Assembly (NCBI RefSeq): GCF_002871005.1
Contig: NZ_PHSN01000008.1
Location: forward strand, 1-64,000
DNA length: 64,000 nucleotides
From: Acidimangrovimonas sediminis
GTDB lineage: Bacteria > Pseudomonadota > Alphaproteobacteria > Rhodobacterales > Rhodobacteraceae
Reading direction: 5' to 3'
Within the stretch, counting starts at the first letter, position 1; the number at the start of each line of letters is the position of its first letter. Position numbers and translations under genes: made by a program. Positions 32,501 to 40,302 of this stretch are shown in pieces. The notes below the pieces were generated by a model. It had not been told where the DNA came from and searched no databases. It was given only the letters and a program-made list of their open reading frames with translations.

Positions 32501-33510
32501 TGGAGCCCGGGGTCTACATCCCCTCGGACGCGGCGGAGGAGCGGGTGGTGCCCCGGCCCTTCGTGCCGCCGGTGCCGGTGTTTCCGGTCTTCATGGACCT
32601 GCCGCTGCTGACCGGGACCGAGGTGCCGCAGGCGCCGCATCTTGCGGTGACGGCGACGCCATGGCCCGGGACGGTGGCGTGCTATTCGGCCCCGCAGGAC
32701 GCGGGCTATGCGCTCAACACGCTGATCCCCGCGCGCTCGGTCATGGGCGAGACGCTGTCGATCCTGCCGGCTGCCTCGGCCGGGCTCTGGGACCGGGGGC
32801 TGGCGCTGCGGGTGAAGGTTTACGGCGGGGCGCTGTCATCCGCCTCGATGGATGATGTGCTGAACGGGGCGAATGCGGCGGTGATCGGCGATGGCACGGC
32901 GGAGTTCTGGGAGGTGTTCCAGTTCGCCGAGGCCACGCTGGTCGCGCCCGACACCTATGACCTGAGCCTGAGGTTGCGGGGGCAGGCGGGATCGGACGGG
33001 GTCATGCCGGCGGTCTGGCCGATCGGCAGCCGCTTCGTCCTGCTCGACGGGGCAGCGCGGCAGATCTCGCTGCCGCTGTCGGCGCGCGGGCTGGCGCGGC
33101 ACTACCGGATCGGCAACGCGGCGCGGCCCTACGATGACCCGAGCTACGTGCACGAGGTCGCCGCCTTCGGGGGGATCGGCCTGCGTCCCTATTCGCCATG
33201 CCACCTGAGGGCGGTGGTCGGGGCGGACCTGTGGGTGCGGACAGGCTGGACCCGCCGCACCCGGATCGACGGCGACAGCTGGCAGGGCTACGACGTACCG
33301 CTGGGGGAAAGCCGCGAGGCCTATCTCGTGCGGGTCGTCCTGAACGGCGGGATCGTGCGCGAAGAGGTGGTGGTCACCCCGGAATGGGCCTATTCCCCCG
33401 CCGCGCGCGACGCCGACGGCACGCTGGGGGCCGGGTTCTCCCTGGCGGTGGCGCAGATCTCCGACAGCTTCGGCCCCGGGCCCTTTGCGCAGGTCGTCGT
33501 CGCGGCCTGA
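29569..33510 (+). CDS. g15: GTA megatron protein gp15, host-contact tail tip
   Basis: The 1313-residue protein is the largest GTA component. An N-terminal hydrophobic Gly-rich segment precedes the tail-hub-like region. A GTA TIM-barrel-like domain (about residues 430-780, with GGVNVFCIGSEMRGL, DFVGIDNYLPASDWRD and FTEIGCPAVDKGTNRPN) and Gp27-like hub domains follow (about 800-1100). The C-terminus likely contacts the recipient surface. No frameshift is present over almost 4 kb, which argues for maintained function. Confidence 0.94.
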   Translation: MATIVLAAAGSAIGAGFGGTVLGLSGAVIGRAIGATVGRVIDQRLMGGSSGSQAVETGRIDRYRLTGASEGTAVGRVWGMTRVGGQVIWATTYTEHVSTTSSTVTSGGGKASSPRSSQTTNVTEYSYSVSLAVALCEGEIAGIERVWADGVELAPEDLPMRVYTGSEDQLPDPKIEAVNGAGLAPAYRGTAYVVFEDLPLGDYGNRVPQFSFEVLRRAPRQGAEPALMTEEVTAVALIPGTGEYALATTPVHYSYGPGVNASANVHNVGARTDFSHALDQLGLELPACGSVSVVVSWFGDDLRCGACKVRPKVEQTETEGVGMAWRAGGITRGEAQAIGRIEEAPVYGGTPADGSVIEAISALKAAGQEVTLYPFVLMEVLEGNGLPDPYGGAEQAAFPWRGRITLDIAPGREGSVDGMVEADTQVATFFGTVQPGDFAIEAGGVAYSGAAEDWGYRRFILSCAWLARAAGGVNVFCIGSEMRGLARVRGAGGVPFAEAMRVLAADVRGILGAGTRLTYAADWSEYGSYVTPEGNLTFPLDPLWADENIDFVGIDNYLPASDWRDDPGHADEGWGAIYNLDYLMANIGGGEYFDWYYQTGEAREIQRRTPITDGDYGEPWVYRAKDIRGWWENLHFARTGGMREALPTAWVPGSKPIRFTEIGCPAVDKGTNRPNVFLDPKSSESALPYFSRGTRDDLIQHQYLRAMGIYWSDPAHNPAATLYAGRMLEHERSHVWCWDARSFPAFPSRVDVWTDGDNYARGHWLTGRATAQAMAPVVAEICASSGVPPEDLDTARLHGLVRGYSLDQTGSARAALQPLMLTSGFEAAERDGLLRFRLRDGIASVSLDEGRLALAEEMDSAVEVARAAAAEVSGRVRLSYVGWAGAYEAAAAEATFPGEGQLPVSQSEVPIVFTGVEGRQITERWLAEQRVARDSLKCAVPPSMPGLGAGDVVSLRGLDYRIDHVEDAGAKILEATRVEPGVYIPSDAAEERVVPRPFVPPVPVFPVFMDLPLLTGTEVPQAPHLAVTATPWPGTVACYSAPQDAGYALNTLIPARSVMGETLSILPAASAGLWDRGLALRVKVYGGALSSASMDDVLNGANAAVIGDGTAEFWEVFQFAEATLVAPDTYDLSLRLRGQAGSDGVMPAVWPIGSRFVLLDGAARQISLPLSARGLARHYRIGNAARPYDDPSYVHEVAAFGGIGLRPYSPCHLRAVVGADLWVRTGWTRRTRIDGDSWQGYDVPLGESREAYLVRVVLNGGIVREEVVVTPEWAYSPAARDADGTLGAGFSLAVAQISDSFGPGPFAQVVVAA

Positions 33511-33516
33511 GACGCG

Positions 33517-33768
33517 ATGCGCCTGCTGACGATCGGCGACGTGCTGGCGGCCGCGCGGGTGCCACGCGCCCCGCAGCCGGAGCGGCGCGACGGGGCGATC
33601 CCCCAGTCGCTGGCCGAGGCCGACCTCGCCGACCGATGCCGGCGGCGCAGCGGCCGTGCCCATCCGGTGCACGGTGGCGGCAGCCTGATGCCGGCGGCGC
33701 TTGCGCGCGATCCCGCCTTCCTCGATGCCTTGGCCCGGGCTGTGGCGGCGCTGCAGCACCGTGATTGA
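33517..33768 (+). CDS. Small protein at the end of the GTA operon
   Basis: The 83-residue basic, proline-rich protein begins MRLLTIGDVLAAARVPRAPQ six bases after g15, so it is probably the last gene of the operon. It has no signal peptide and no domain I recognise; a C-terminal helix (LARDPAFLDALARAVAALQHRD) is predicted. Its role in particle production is unknown. Confidence 0.6.
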   Translation: MRLLTIGDVLAAARVPRAPQPERRDGAIPQSLAEADLADRCRRRSGRAHPVHGGGSLMPAALARDPAFLDALARAVAALQHRD

Positions 33769-33827
33769 CGCGCCCCGGCGCCCCGTCGGATATCCGCCCT
33801 CGGAAGAGGACGGAACGCGCCCCTGCT

Positions 33828-33877
33828 CTTCTTCTGAGCGAAAATATCCCGGGGGTGCAGGGGGCAGCGCCCCCGCC
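33828..33877 (-). repeat. Dispersed intergenic repeat with GC hairpin
   Basis: Read on the minus strand: GGGGGCGCTGCCCCC, then ACCCCCGGGATATTTTCGCT and CAGAAGAAG. It is an inverted copy of the family seen at 48929 and 54391, lying in the gap between the GTA operon and cdd. Confidence 0.6.
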
Positions 33878-33976
33878 GGTTCCCGCCAGTCCCTCCGCCA
33901 GCACTCCCCGCCGACGCCCCCTTGCATCATGTGCCCCCGCGCCGCACATTGTCCGGCACCATCCCAGGAGGTCCAG

Positions 33977-34378
33977 ATGGCTGACACCGCAACGCTTCTC
34001 GAGGCCGCCACGAAGGTGCGCGAGAACGCCTACGTGCCCTATTCCAACTTCAAGGTGGGCGCCGCGCTCTCTACCCCCGCGGGCCATGTCCACGCCGGCT
34101 GCAACGTCGAGAACGTGGCCTACCCCGAGGGCACCTGCGCCGAGGCCGGCGCGATCGCGGCGATGGTGGCCGCGGGCGAGACCGAAATCGCCGAGATCGT
34201 GGTGATCGCCGGCAGCCCCGAGCCCGTCACCCCCTGCGGCGGCTGCCGCCAGAAGATCGCCGAATTCGCCAAGCCGGAGGTCAAGGTCACCATGTGCACC
34301 ACCGGCGGCAAGAGCTGGACCGTGACCGTGGCCGAGATCCTGCCCGGCGCATTCGGACGCGGGCACATGGAGCTTTGA
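33977..34378 (+). CDS. cdd: Cytidine deaminase
   Basis: Converts cytidine or deoxycytidine to uridine. The 133-residue protein shows the N-terminal YVPYSNFKVGAAL, zinc ligand Cys in GTCAEAGAI (Glu as proton shuttle) and the PCGGCR pair. A textbook AGGAGG precedes the ATG. It heads a salvage operon cdd-deoA-deoB-add-upp, which channels nucleosides to free bases and sugar phosphates. Confidence 0.94.
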   Translation: MADTATLLEAATKVRENAYVPYSNFKVGAALSTPAGHVHAGCNVENVAYPEGTCAEAGAIAAMVAAGETEIAEIVVIAGSPEPVTPCGGCRQKIAEFAKPEVKVTMCTTGGKSWTVTVAEILPGAFGRGHMEL

Positions 34379-34415
34379 CCGTGCGGGTCCCCTTCACCGC
34401 GACGGGCCGCTGACC

Positions 34416-35726
34416 TTGGACGCCCGCACCATCATTGCCCACTTGCGCCGCGGCCAGCGCCCCACGGGCGAGGAGCTGGCGTGGTTCGCCAAGGGCCTCG
34501 CCTCGGGCGCCGTGACCGACGCGCAGGCCGGGGCCTTTGCCATGGCGGTCTGCCTCAAGGGGCTGGGCGAGGCCGGGCGCGTGGCGCTGACGCGGGCGAT
34601 GCGCGACAGCGGCGCGGTTCTGGAATGGGACCTGCCGGGGCCCGTGCTCGACAAGCATTCGACCGGCGGGGTGGGGGATTGCGTCTCGCTTCTGCTGGCG
34701 CCGGCGCTGGCCGCCTGCGGGGCCTATGTGCCGATGATCTCGGGCCGGGGGCTGGGTCATACCGGCGGCACGCTCGACAAGCTCGAGGCGATCCCCGGAG
34801 TGCGTACCGACGTGACGACCGACCGGCTGCGCCAGATCACCCGTGACATCGGCTGCGCCATCGTCGCGGCCAATGACGACGTGGCCCCGGCCGACCGGCG
34901 CCTCTATGCCGTGCGCGATGTGACCGGCACGGTGGAAAGCATCGACCTGATCACCGCTTCGATCCTGTCCAAGAAGCTGGCGGCGGGGCTGGAGGGGCTG
35001 GTGCTGGACGTCAAGACCGGCTCCGGCGCCTTCATGAAGAGCCTGGGCGAGGCCGAGGCGCTGGCGCGTGCGCTGGTCGCCACCGCGCAGGGCGCGGGCT
35101 GCATGACCACTGCGCTGATTACCGACATGAGTCAGCCCCTGGCCACCGCCGCGGGCAACGCGCTCGAGGTGATCGAAGTGATGGAAACGCTGACCGGCAC
35201 CTCGGTCAACGCGGCGCTGTGGGATCTGACGGCGGCGCTGGGGGGCGAGGCGCTGGCCCTGGGCGGGCTGGCGGCGGATCCCGACGATGGCGCCGAGCGG
35301 ATCGAGGCGGCGCTGGAATCCGGCCAGGCGGCAGAGGTCTTCGGCCGCATGGTCGCGGCTCTTGGCGGGCCGGCCGATTTCGTCGAACGCTGGCCCGACC
35401 GCCTCCCCTCGGCCCCGGTGATGCGCGAGGTGGTGTCGGGCGTCGAAGGTCATGTCACCATGATCGACGGCGAGGCGCTGGGACTTGCGGTGGTGACCCT
35501 GGGCGGCGGGCGGCTGACCGGCGGCGACCGGATCAACCCTTCCGTCGGCCTCTCGGACATCGCGGGGGTGGGGGAGCATGTCTCGGCCGACCTGCCGCTG
35601 GCCATCATCCACGCGGCGTCCGAGGCCGAGGCGGACGCGGCGGAGGCCGTGGTGCGCGCGGCCTTCATCCTGGGCGACGAGGAGGTGGTCGAACCGCCGC
35701 TGATCTACGACAGGATCGACGGATGA
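34416..35726 (+). CDS. deoA: Thymidine phosphorylase
   Basis: Splits thymidine or deoxyuridine with phosphate into base and deoxyribose-1-phosphate. The 436-residue protein carries the pyrimidine phosphorylase signature SGRGLGHTGGTLDKLE (about residue 109) and KHSTGGVGD upstream. The only reasonable start is TTG 34416 (family N-terminus MDARTIIAHLRRG), 37 bp after cdd, so translation may be limited. Its stop overlaps the deoB start. Confidence 0.93.
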   Translation: MDARTIIAHLRRGQRPTGEELAWFAKGLASGAVTDAQAGAFAMAVCLKGLGEAGRVALTRAMRDSGAVLEWDLPGPVLDKHSTGGVGDCVSLLLAPALAACGAYVPMISGRGLGHTGGTLDKLEAIPGVRTDVTTDRLRQITRDIGCAIVAANDDVAPADRRLYAVRDVTGTVESIDLITASILSKKLAAGLEGLVLDVKTGSGAFMKSLGEAEALARALVATAQGAGCMTTALITDMSQPLATAAGNALEVIEVMETLTGTSVNAALWDLTAALGGEALALGGLAADPDDGAERIEAALESGQAAEVFGRMVAALGGPADFVERWPDRLPSAPVMREVVSGVEGHVTMIDGEALGLAVVTLGGGRLTGGDRINPSVGLSDIAGVGEHVSADLPLAIIHAASEAEADAAEAVVRAAFILGDEEVVEPPLIYDRIDG

Positions 35727-36946
35727 CACGGGCCTTTCTGGTGGTGATGGACAGCGTGGGCGCGGGCGGCGCGCCCGACGCCGGGACCTTCTACAACGAT
35801 GGCGTGCCCGATACCGGCGCGAACACGCTGGGCCATATCGCCGAGGCCTGCGCCGCGGGTCGGGCGGAGGAGGGGCGCAGCGGCCCCTTGCGTCTGCCCA
35901 ACCTCGATGCGCTGGGACTGGGGGCGGCGGTGCGGCTGGCCTCGGGCGCCGGGATGCCCGGGTTCGACGCCGACCCCCGGGGCCTCTGGGGCGCCGCGAC
36001 CGAGGTGTCGCGCGGCAAGGATACGCCCTCCGGCCACTGGGAGCTGGCGGGCGTGCCGGTGCCGTGGGAATGGCACTACTTCCCCGACCGGTTCGACAGC
36101 TTCCCGCCCGACCTGGTGGCCGAGACCTGCCGACTAGCCGGGACCGAGGGGATCCTCGGCGATTGCCATGCCTCGGGCACCGCGATCGTCGATGCCCTGG
36201 GCGCGGAGCATCTGAAGACCGGCTGGCCGATCTGCTACACATCGGCCGACAGCGTCTTCCAGATCGCCGCGCATGAGGAGGCGTTCGGTCTCGACCGGTT
36301 GTACGCGCTGTGCGAGGCGCTGGCGCCGACGCTTCACGCGATGCGGGTGGGGCGGGTGATCGCACGGCCTTTCGTGGGAGAGCCGGGCCATTTCATCCGC
36401 ACCCCCAACCGCCACGACTATGCCATCGAGCCGCCGGCGCCGACGCTGCTCGACTGGGCGGCAGGGGCGGGGCGCGAGACCACGGCGATCGGCAAGATCG
36501 GCGACATCTTTTCCATGCGCGGGGTGGGGCGGTTGCTGAAGGGCCCCGACGACGCCGCGCTGATGGACCATCTGCACCAACGGGTGGCCGAGGCCCCCGA
36601 CGGATCGCTCACCTTCGCGAATTTCGTCGAGTTCGACAGCCTCTGGGGCCACCGCCGCGACGTGTCGGGCTATGCCCGCGCGCTGGAATGGTTCGACGGC
36701 CATGTCGGGCGGCTGGCGGCGGCGCTGCGTCCCGGCGACCTGGTGATCTTCACTGCGGACCACGGCAACGACCCCACCTGGACCGGCGGCGACCACACGC
36801 GGGAACGGGTGCCGGTCGTGGGCGCGGGTGTCGGCTTGCGCCCGGTGGGGCAGGTGGCCTATGCCGACGTCGCGGCCTCGGTCGCCGCGCATCTCGGCCT
36901 TGATCCGCAGGGCCACCCCCAGTGCCCGGGACGGAGCTTTCTGTGA
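35723..36946 (+). CDS. deoB: Phosphopentomutase
   Basis: Moves phosphate between C1 and C5 of ribose or deoxyribose. The 407-residue alkaline-phosphatase-fold enzyme has metal-binding motifs VVMDSVGAGGAPDAG (N-terminus) and FTADHGNDPTWTGGDHTRE (about residue 345). ATG 35723 overlaps the deoA stop (ATGA), and its stop overlaps the GTG start of add. It takes the sugar product of DeoA into central metabolism. Confidence 0.95.
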   Translation: MTRAFLVVMDSVGAGGAPDAGTFYNDGVPDTGANTLGHIAEACAAGRAEEGRSGPLRLPNLDALGLGAAVRLASGAGMPGFDADPRGLWGAATEVSRGKDTPSGHWELAGVPVPWEWHYFPDRFDSFPPDLVAETCRLAGTEGILGDCHASGTAIVDALGAEHLKTGWPICYTSADSVFQIAAHEEAFGLDRLYALCEALAPTLHAMRVGRVIARPFVGEPGHFIRTPNRHDYAIEPPAPTLLDWAAGAGRETTAIGKIGDIFSMRGVGRLLKGPDDAALMDHLHQRVAEAPDGSLTFANFVEFDSLWGHRRDVSGYARALEWFDGHVGRLAAALRPGDLVIFTADHGNDPTWTGGDHTRERVPVVGAGVGLRPVGQVAYADVAASVAAHLGLDPQGHPQCPGRSFL

Positions 36947-37914
36947 CCCCCAAGATCGAACTGCACCTGCATCTCGAAGGGGCCGCGCCGCCCGCCTTCA
37001 TCCGTGGCCTTGCGGCCGAGAAGCACATCGACATCTCGGGCATCTTCGATGCGCAGGGGCATTACAGCTACACCGACTTCTGGCACTTCCTGAAGGTCTA
37101 CGAGGCCGCGACCTCCGTCCTGACCAGCCCCGAGGATTACGCCCGCCTCACCACCGCCGTGCTTGAGGAAAGCGCAGCGTCGGGCGTGATCTACACCGAG
37201 GCTTTCCTCAGCCCCGATTTCTGCGGCGGCCGCGACGTGGCGGCCTGGCGCGACTATCTCGCGGCGATCCGCGAGGCGGCGGCACGGGTCGAGGCGCAGG
37301 GCGGCCCGATCCTGCGCGCCATCGTCACGCCCATCCGCCACTTCGGCCCCGACAAGGCGCGCGAGGCCGCGCTTTGCGCCGCCGAGACAGCGGGGGAGTT
37401 CGTCGTGGGGCTGGGGCTTGCGGGCGACGAGAAGACCGGCACGCCGAAGGATTACGCCTACAGCTTCGACATGGCGCGCGAGGCCGGGCTGCACCTGACC
37501 TGCCACGCCGGCGAATGGGGCGGGCCCGAAAGTGTGCGCGACGCCCTGCATGATCTGCGGGTCGAGCGTATCGGCCACGGTGTCCGCGCGATCGAGGATC
37601 TGGCGCTGGTCGACGAACTGGCCGAGGCGGGCGTGGTGCTGGAATGCTGCCCTGGATCGAACGTGGCGCTGGGGCTTTACCCCGACTGGCGCCGCCACCC
37701 GATCGGCAAGCTTTACGACCGGGGGGTGAAGGTTACGGTGTCCACCGACGATCCGCCGTTCTTCCACACCACGATGACCCGCGAGTTCGACCGGCTGGCC
37801 GAGGCGCTGGACTGGGACGACGGGGTGTTCCATACCCTGAACCGGACCGCGGCCGAGGCCGCCTTCTGCGACGAGGGCACCCGCAAGCGGCTGATCGAAA
37901 GACTAGGGAGCTAG
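36943..37914 (+). CDS. add: Adenosine deaminase
   Basis: Converts adenosine to inosine. The 323-residue metal-dependent hydrolase shows HLHLEG (about residue 7), CHAGEW, the HGVRA block and STDDPP (about residue 267). GTG 36943 overlaps the deoB stop (GTGA), giving VTPKIELHLHLEG as the natural N-terminus. Specificity for adenosine rather than adenine is likely from length and the salvage context but not proven. Confidence 0.88.
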   Translation: MTPKIELHLHLEGAAPPAFIRGLAAEKHIDISGIFDAQGHYSYTDFWHFLKVYEAATSVLTSPEDYARLTTAVLEESAASGVIYTEAFLSPDFCGGRDVAAWRDYLAAIREAAARVEAQGGPILRAIVTPIRHFGPDKAREAALCAAETAGEFVVGLGLAGDEKTGTPKDYAYSFDMAREAGLHLTCHAGEWGGPESVRDALHDLRVERIGHGVRAIEDLALVDELAEAGVVLECCPGSNVALGLYPDWRRHPIGKLYDRGVKVTVSTDDPPFFHTTMTREFDRLAEALDWDDGVFHTLNRTAAEAAFCDEGTRKRLIERLGS

Positions 37915-37917
37915 GCC

Positions 37918-38550
37918 ATGCAGACCCACCTGACCGTCGTTGACCACCCGCTGGTGCAGCACAAGCTGACCATCATGCGCGACAAGAACACCTCGACCGC
38001 CAGCTTCCGCCAGCTCCTGCGCGAGATCAGCCAGCTGCTGGCCTACGAGGTGACGCGCGAACTGCCGATGACCACGCGCAGGATCGAAACCCCGCTGATG
38101 GAGATGGACGCCCCCGCCATCGACGGCAAGAAGCTGGTGCTGGTGTCGATCCTCAGGGCCGGGAACGGCCTGCTCGACGGGATCCTCGAGCTGGTTCCCG
38201 CTGCGCGCGTGGGTTTTGTCGGCCTTTACCGCGACGAGGAAACGCTGCAGCCGGTCCAGTACTACTACAAGGTCCCGCCGGAGCTGGGCGACCGCATGGT
38301 GATCGTTGTCGACCCCATGCTCGCCACCGGGAATTCCTCGGCCGCGGCGATCGATCTCTTGAAGAAATCGGGCGCCCGGAACCTGCGCTTCCTGTGCCTG
38401 CTGGCCGCGCCCGAAGGGGTGAAGCGGATGCGCGAGGCCCATCCCGACGTGCCGATCGTCACAGCATCTGTAGACGAACGGCTGGACGACCATGGATATA
38501 TTGTTCCTGGGCTAGGGGATGCGGGCGACCGCATGTTCGGTACCAAATAA
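37918..38550 (+). CDS. upp: Uracil phosphoribosyltransferase
   Basis: Makes UMP from uracil and PRPP. The 210-residue protein has the PRPP-binding segment [12 protein letters not shown] and the C-terminal [18 protein letters not shown] typical of Upp. It lies 3 bp after add and ends the salvage operon. Uracil for this step could come from cytidine and deoxyuridine through cdd and deoA. Confidence 0.96.
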   Translation: MQTHLTVVDHPLVQHKLTIMRDKNTSTASFRQLLREISQLLAYEVTRELPMTTRRIETPLMEMDAPAIDGKKLVLVSILRAGNGLLDGILELVPAARVGFVGLYRDEETLQPVQYYYKVPPELGDRMVIVVDPMLATGNSSAAAIDLLKKSGARNLRFLCLLAAPEGVKRMREAHPDVPIVTASVDERLDDHGYIVPGLGDAGDRMFGTK

Positions 38551-38616
38551 GCGAATTCCCGCTTTACTCGTGGGCCGAGGGCTGGCATGATTCCCCAACG
38601 CTACTAGGGGGTAGTC

Positions 38617-40146
38617 ATGCTTATTCGGGTACTGGCGGTCGCAGCTGCGGCGACTGCCCTGGTTCCTTCGACCCTGTGGGCCGAGACGATCTTTCAAAGC
38701 CAGGGTCCGGCAGAGTTGCCGCCTGCCTCCTACAAGGGCGGTCAGTTCGTCGACAGCAGCGGCTGCATCTTCATGCGCGCGGGCTACGGCGGCAACACGA
38801 CCTGGGTGCCGCGGGTGACCCGGTCGCGCCAACTGATGTGCGGCTACAAACCGACCTTCGCCCAGAACGAGACCCGTCCCGCCACGCATCAGAGCATCAC
38901 CACCGAGGTGCCCCTGAACAAGCCGAAGGTCGCCGCCGCGGCGCCCGCACCGGCCCCCGCTCCGATCCCGGCCCCCTCGAAGGCTGCGGCGCCGATGCCG
39001 ACCATCGCAAGCAAGATGGCCCCGGCCCCCGCTGCCGCGACCTACACCGCCAAGACCACGCCGAAATACAGCAGCGGCACCCCCGTTGGCGCGGTCGGGC
39101 CGGTCACCGCGCATCAGGTCGCGCTCGGCGACGCCCCGTCAGAGCAGCAGACCAAGGGCTCGGGCAGCGCGGTCGAAGCGCGCCCGGTGAAGCTGGTGAA
39201 CAAGGCCTCATGCCCGGGCTACAGCTACGAGGTGTCGAAGGTCTACACCCTGTCGGACGGGCGCACCGCGGTGAGCTGCCAGCCGGGGAGCAACACCTAT
39301 ATGGTCGTGCGCGTGGTCGATCAGGCGCAGGCCAAGCAGCCGGTGCAGACCGCGCAGCTTGACGACTTCGACATGAAGGGCAATGTCCCGGTCGCCCCGC
39401 CGCAGCCGCTTCTGCCCGCCGGTAGCCCGGCCCCCGCGCAAAGCACGACCGCTGCCGCACCGCTGCCCGCAAGCGTGGCGCCGGCGAGCGTGGCACAGAT
39501 TCCGGCGTCTTCGGGGCAGACGGTCTATGCAGATCGGACCTCGGGCGTGAATGGCGCCTCGATGGTCGACAATCCGAACATCAACACCGCACCGGTGGTA
39601 CCCTCGGGCTACAAGCAGGCCTGGACCGATGGCCGGCTCAACCCTCTGCGCGGTCCGCGCAGCGCGGCCGGCGACCAGTCGATGAACCTGGTCTGGACCG
39701 ACACCGTGCCGCGGCAACTGCTGAACACCACCACCGGGCAGAACGTGACCTCGAAATACCCGGGGTTGACGTACCCTGACACGGTGCGGGCGCGCCCCGT
39801 ATCGACGACGGCCAAGGTTGCCCGCAGCCACCCGGTCCGCACCGCCTCGGCGCAACGCACCACGCGGGCCACGCTCTCGACCTCGAACGCGGCGGTTGCG
39901 GCGGCGCCCTCGCCGCAGGCCGGCGGGCGCTACGTCCAGGTCGGCGCCTTCGGCGAACCGGGCAACGCAACCCGCACGGCGGCACGGCTGCGCGCGGCGG
40001 GGCTGCCGGTGGCGATGGGAACGATGCATGCGCGCGGGCGCGTGCTGAAGACGGTCATGGCGGGGCCTTTCGCCTCGACCGCAAGTTTAACGGCCGCACT
40101 GGGAACGGTGCGCCAGGCGGGGTTCGGCGACGCCTATATTCGCTGA
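38617..40146 (+). CDS. Exported SPOR-domain protein
   Basis: The 509-residue protein has a signal peptide (LIRVLAVAAAATALVPSTLWA, cleavage about residue 22) and a small Cys-containing domain (CIFMRAGYGGNTTWVPRVTRSRQLMC). A long Ala/Pro-rich low-complexity linker with a second Cys module follows. A C-terminal SPOR domain (about residues 430-509, GRYVQVGAFGEPGNATRTAARL) ends the protein. SPOR domains bind denuded peptidoglycan, usually at division sites. I infer a periplasmic role in division or wall remodelling. The 66-bp upstream gap shows no clear terminator. Confidence 0.85.
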   Translation: MLIRVLAVAAAATALVPSTLWAETIFQSQGPAELPPASYKGGQFVDSSGCIFMRAGYGGNTTWVPRVTRSRQLMCGYKPTFAQNETRPATHQSITTEVPLNKPKVAAAAPAPAPAPIPAPSKAAAPMPTIASKMAPAPAAATYTAKTTPKYSSGTPVGAVGPVTAHQVALGDAPSEQQTKGSGSAVEARPVKLVNKASCPGYSYEVSKVYTLSDGRTAVSCQPGSNTYMVVRVVDQAQAKQPVQTAQLDDFDMKGNVPVAPPQPLLPAGSPAPAQSTTAAAPLPASVAPASVAQIPASSGQTVYADRTSGVNGASMVDNPNINTAPVVPSGYKQAWTDGRLNPLRGPRSAAGDQSMNLVWTDTVPRQLLNTTTGQNVTSKYPGLTYPDTVRARPVSTTAKVARSHPVRTASAQRTTRATLSTSNAAVAAAPSPQAGGRYVQVGAFGEPGNATRTAARLRAAGLPVAMGTMHARGRVLKTVMAGPFASTASLTAALGTVRQAGFGDAYIR

Positions 40147-40198
40147 CGGACAGGCAAGACCCCCGAGCCAAGAAGGGCAGAGGACAGGCAAGCGACCA

Positions 40199-40238
40199 GG
40201 GGCGTTCCTTTCCGAAAGGCGAGGGGCGCCCCGACCTT
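40199..40238. terminator. Nested hairpin between convergent genes
   Basis: GGGGCG (40199-40204) pairs with CGCCCC (40227-40232) around an inner CCTTT-CCG-AAAGG stem (40207-40219), followed by GACCTTTTCC. Probably a terminator for the SPOR gene; moderately strong. The following bases hold a twofold CCGACGGGTCCG direct repeat (40241-40267). Confidence 0.4.
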
Positions 40239-40302
40239 TTCCGACGGGTCCGCTGCCGACGGGTCCGCGCGCCACCGCCGGTGGCCGCGGCGCATGGCGG
40301 TG

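Noticed and set aside
29461-32640. 1059-codon frame antisense to g15
   Set aside because: Same antisense effect. The sequence is rich in Arg, His and Pro with no recognisable domain, while g15 is a clear GTA protein.
40241-40267. Two CCGACGGGTCCG direct repeats as a repeat element
   Set aside because: Only two short copies at the edge of a terminator-like region; too little to separate from chance in GC-rich DNA.
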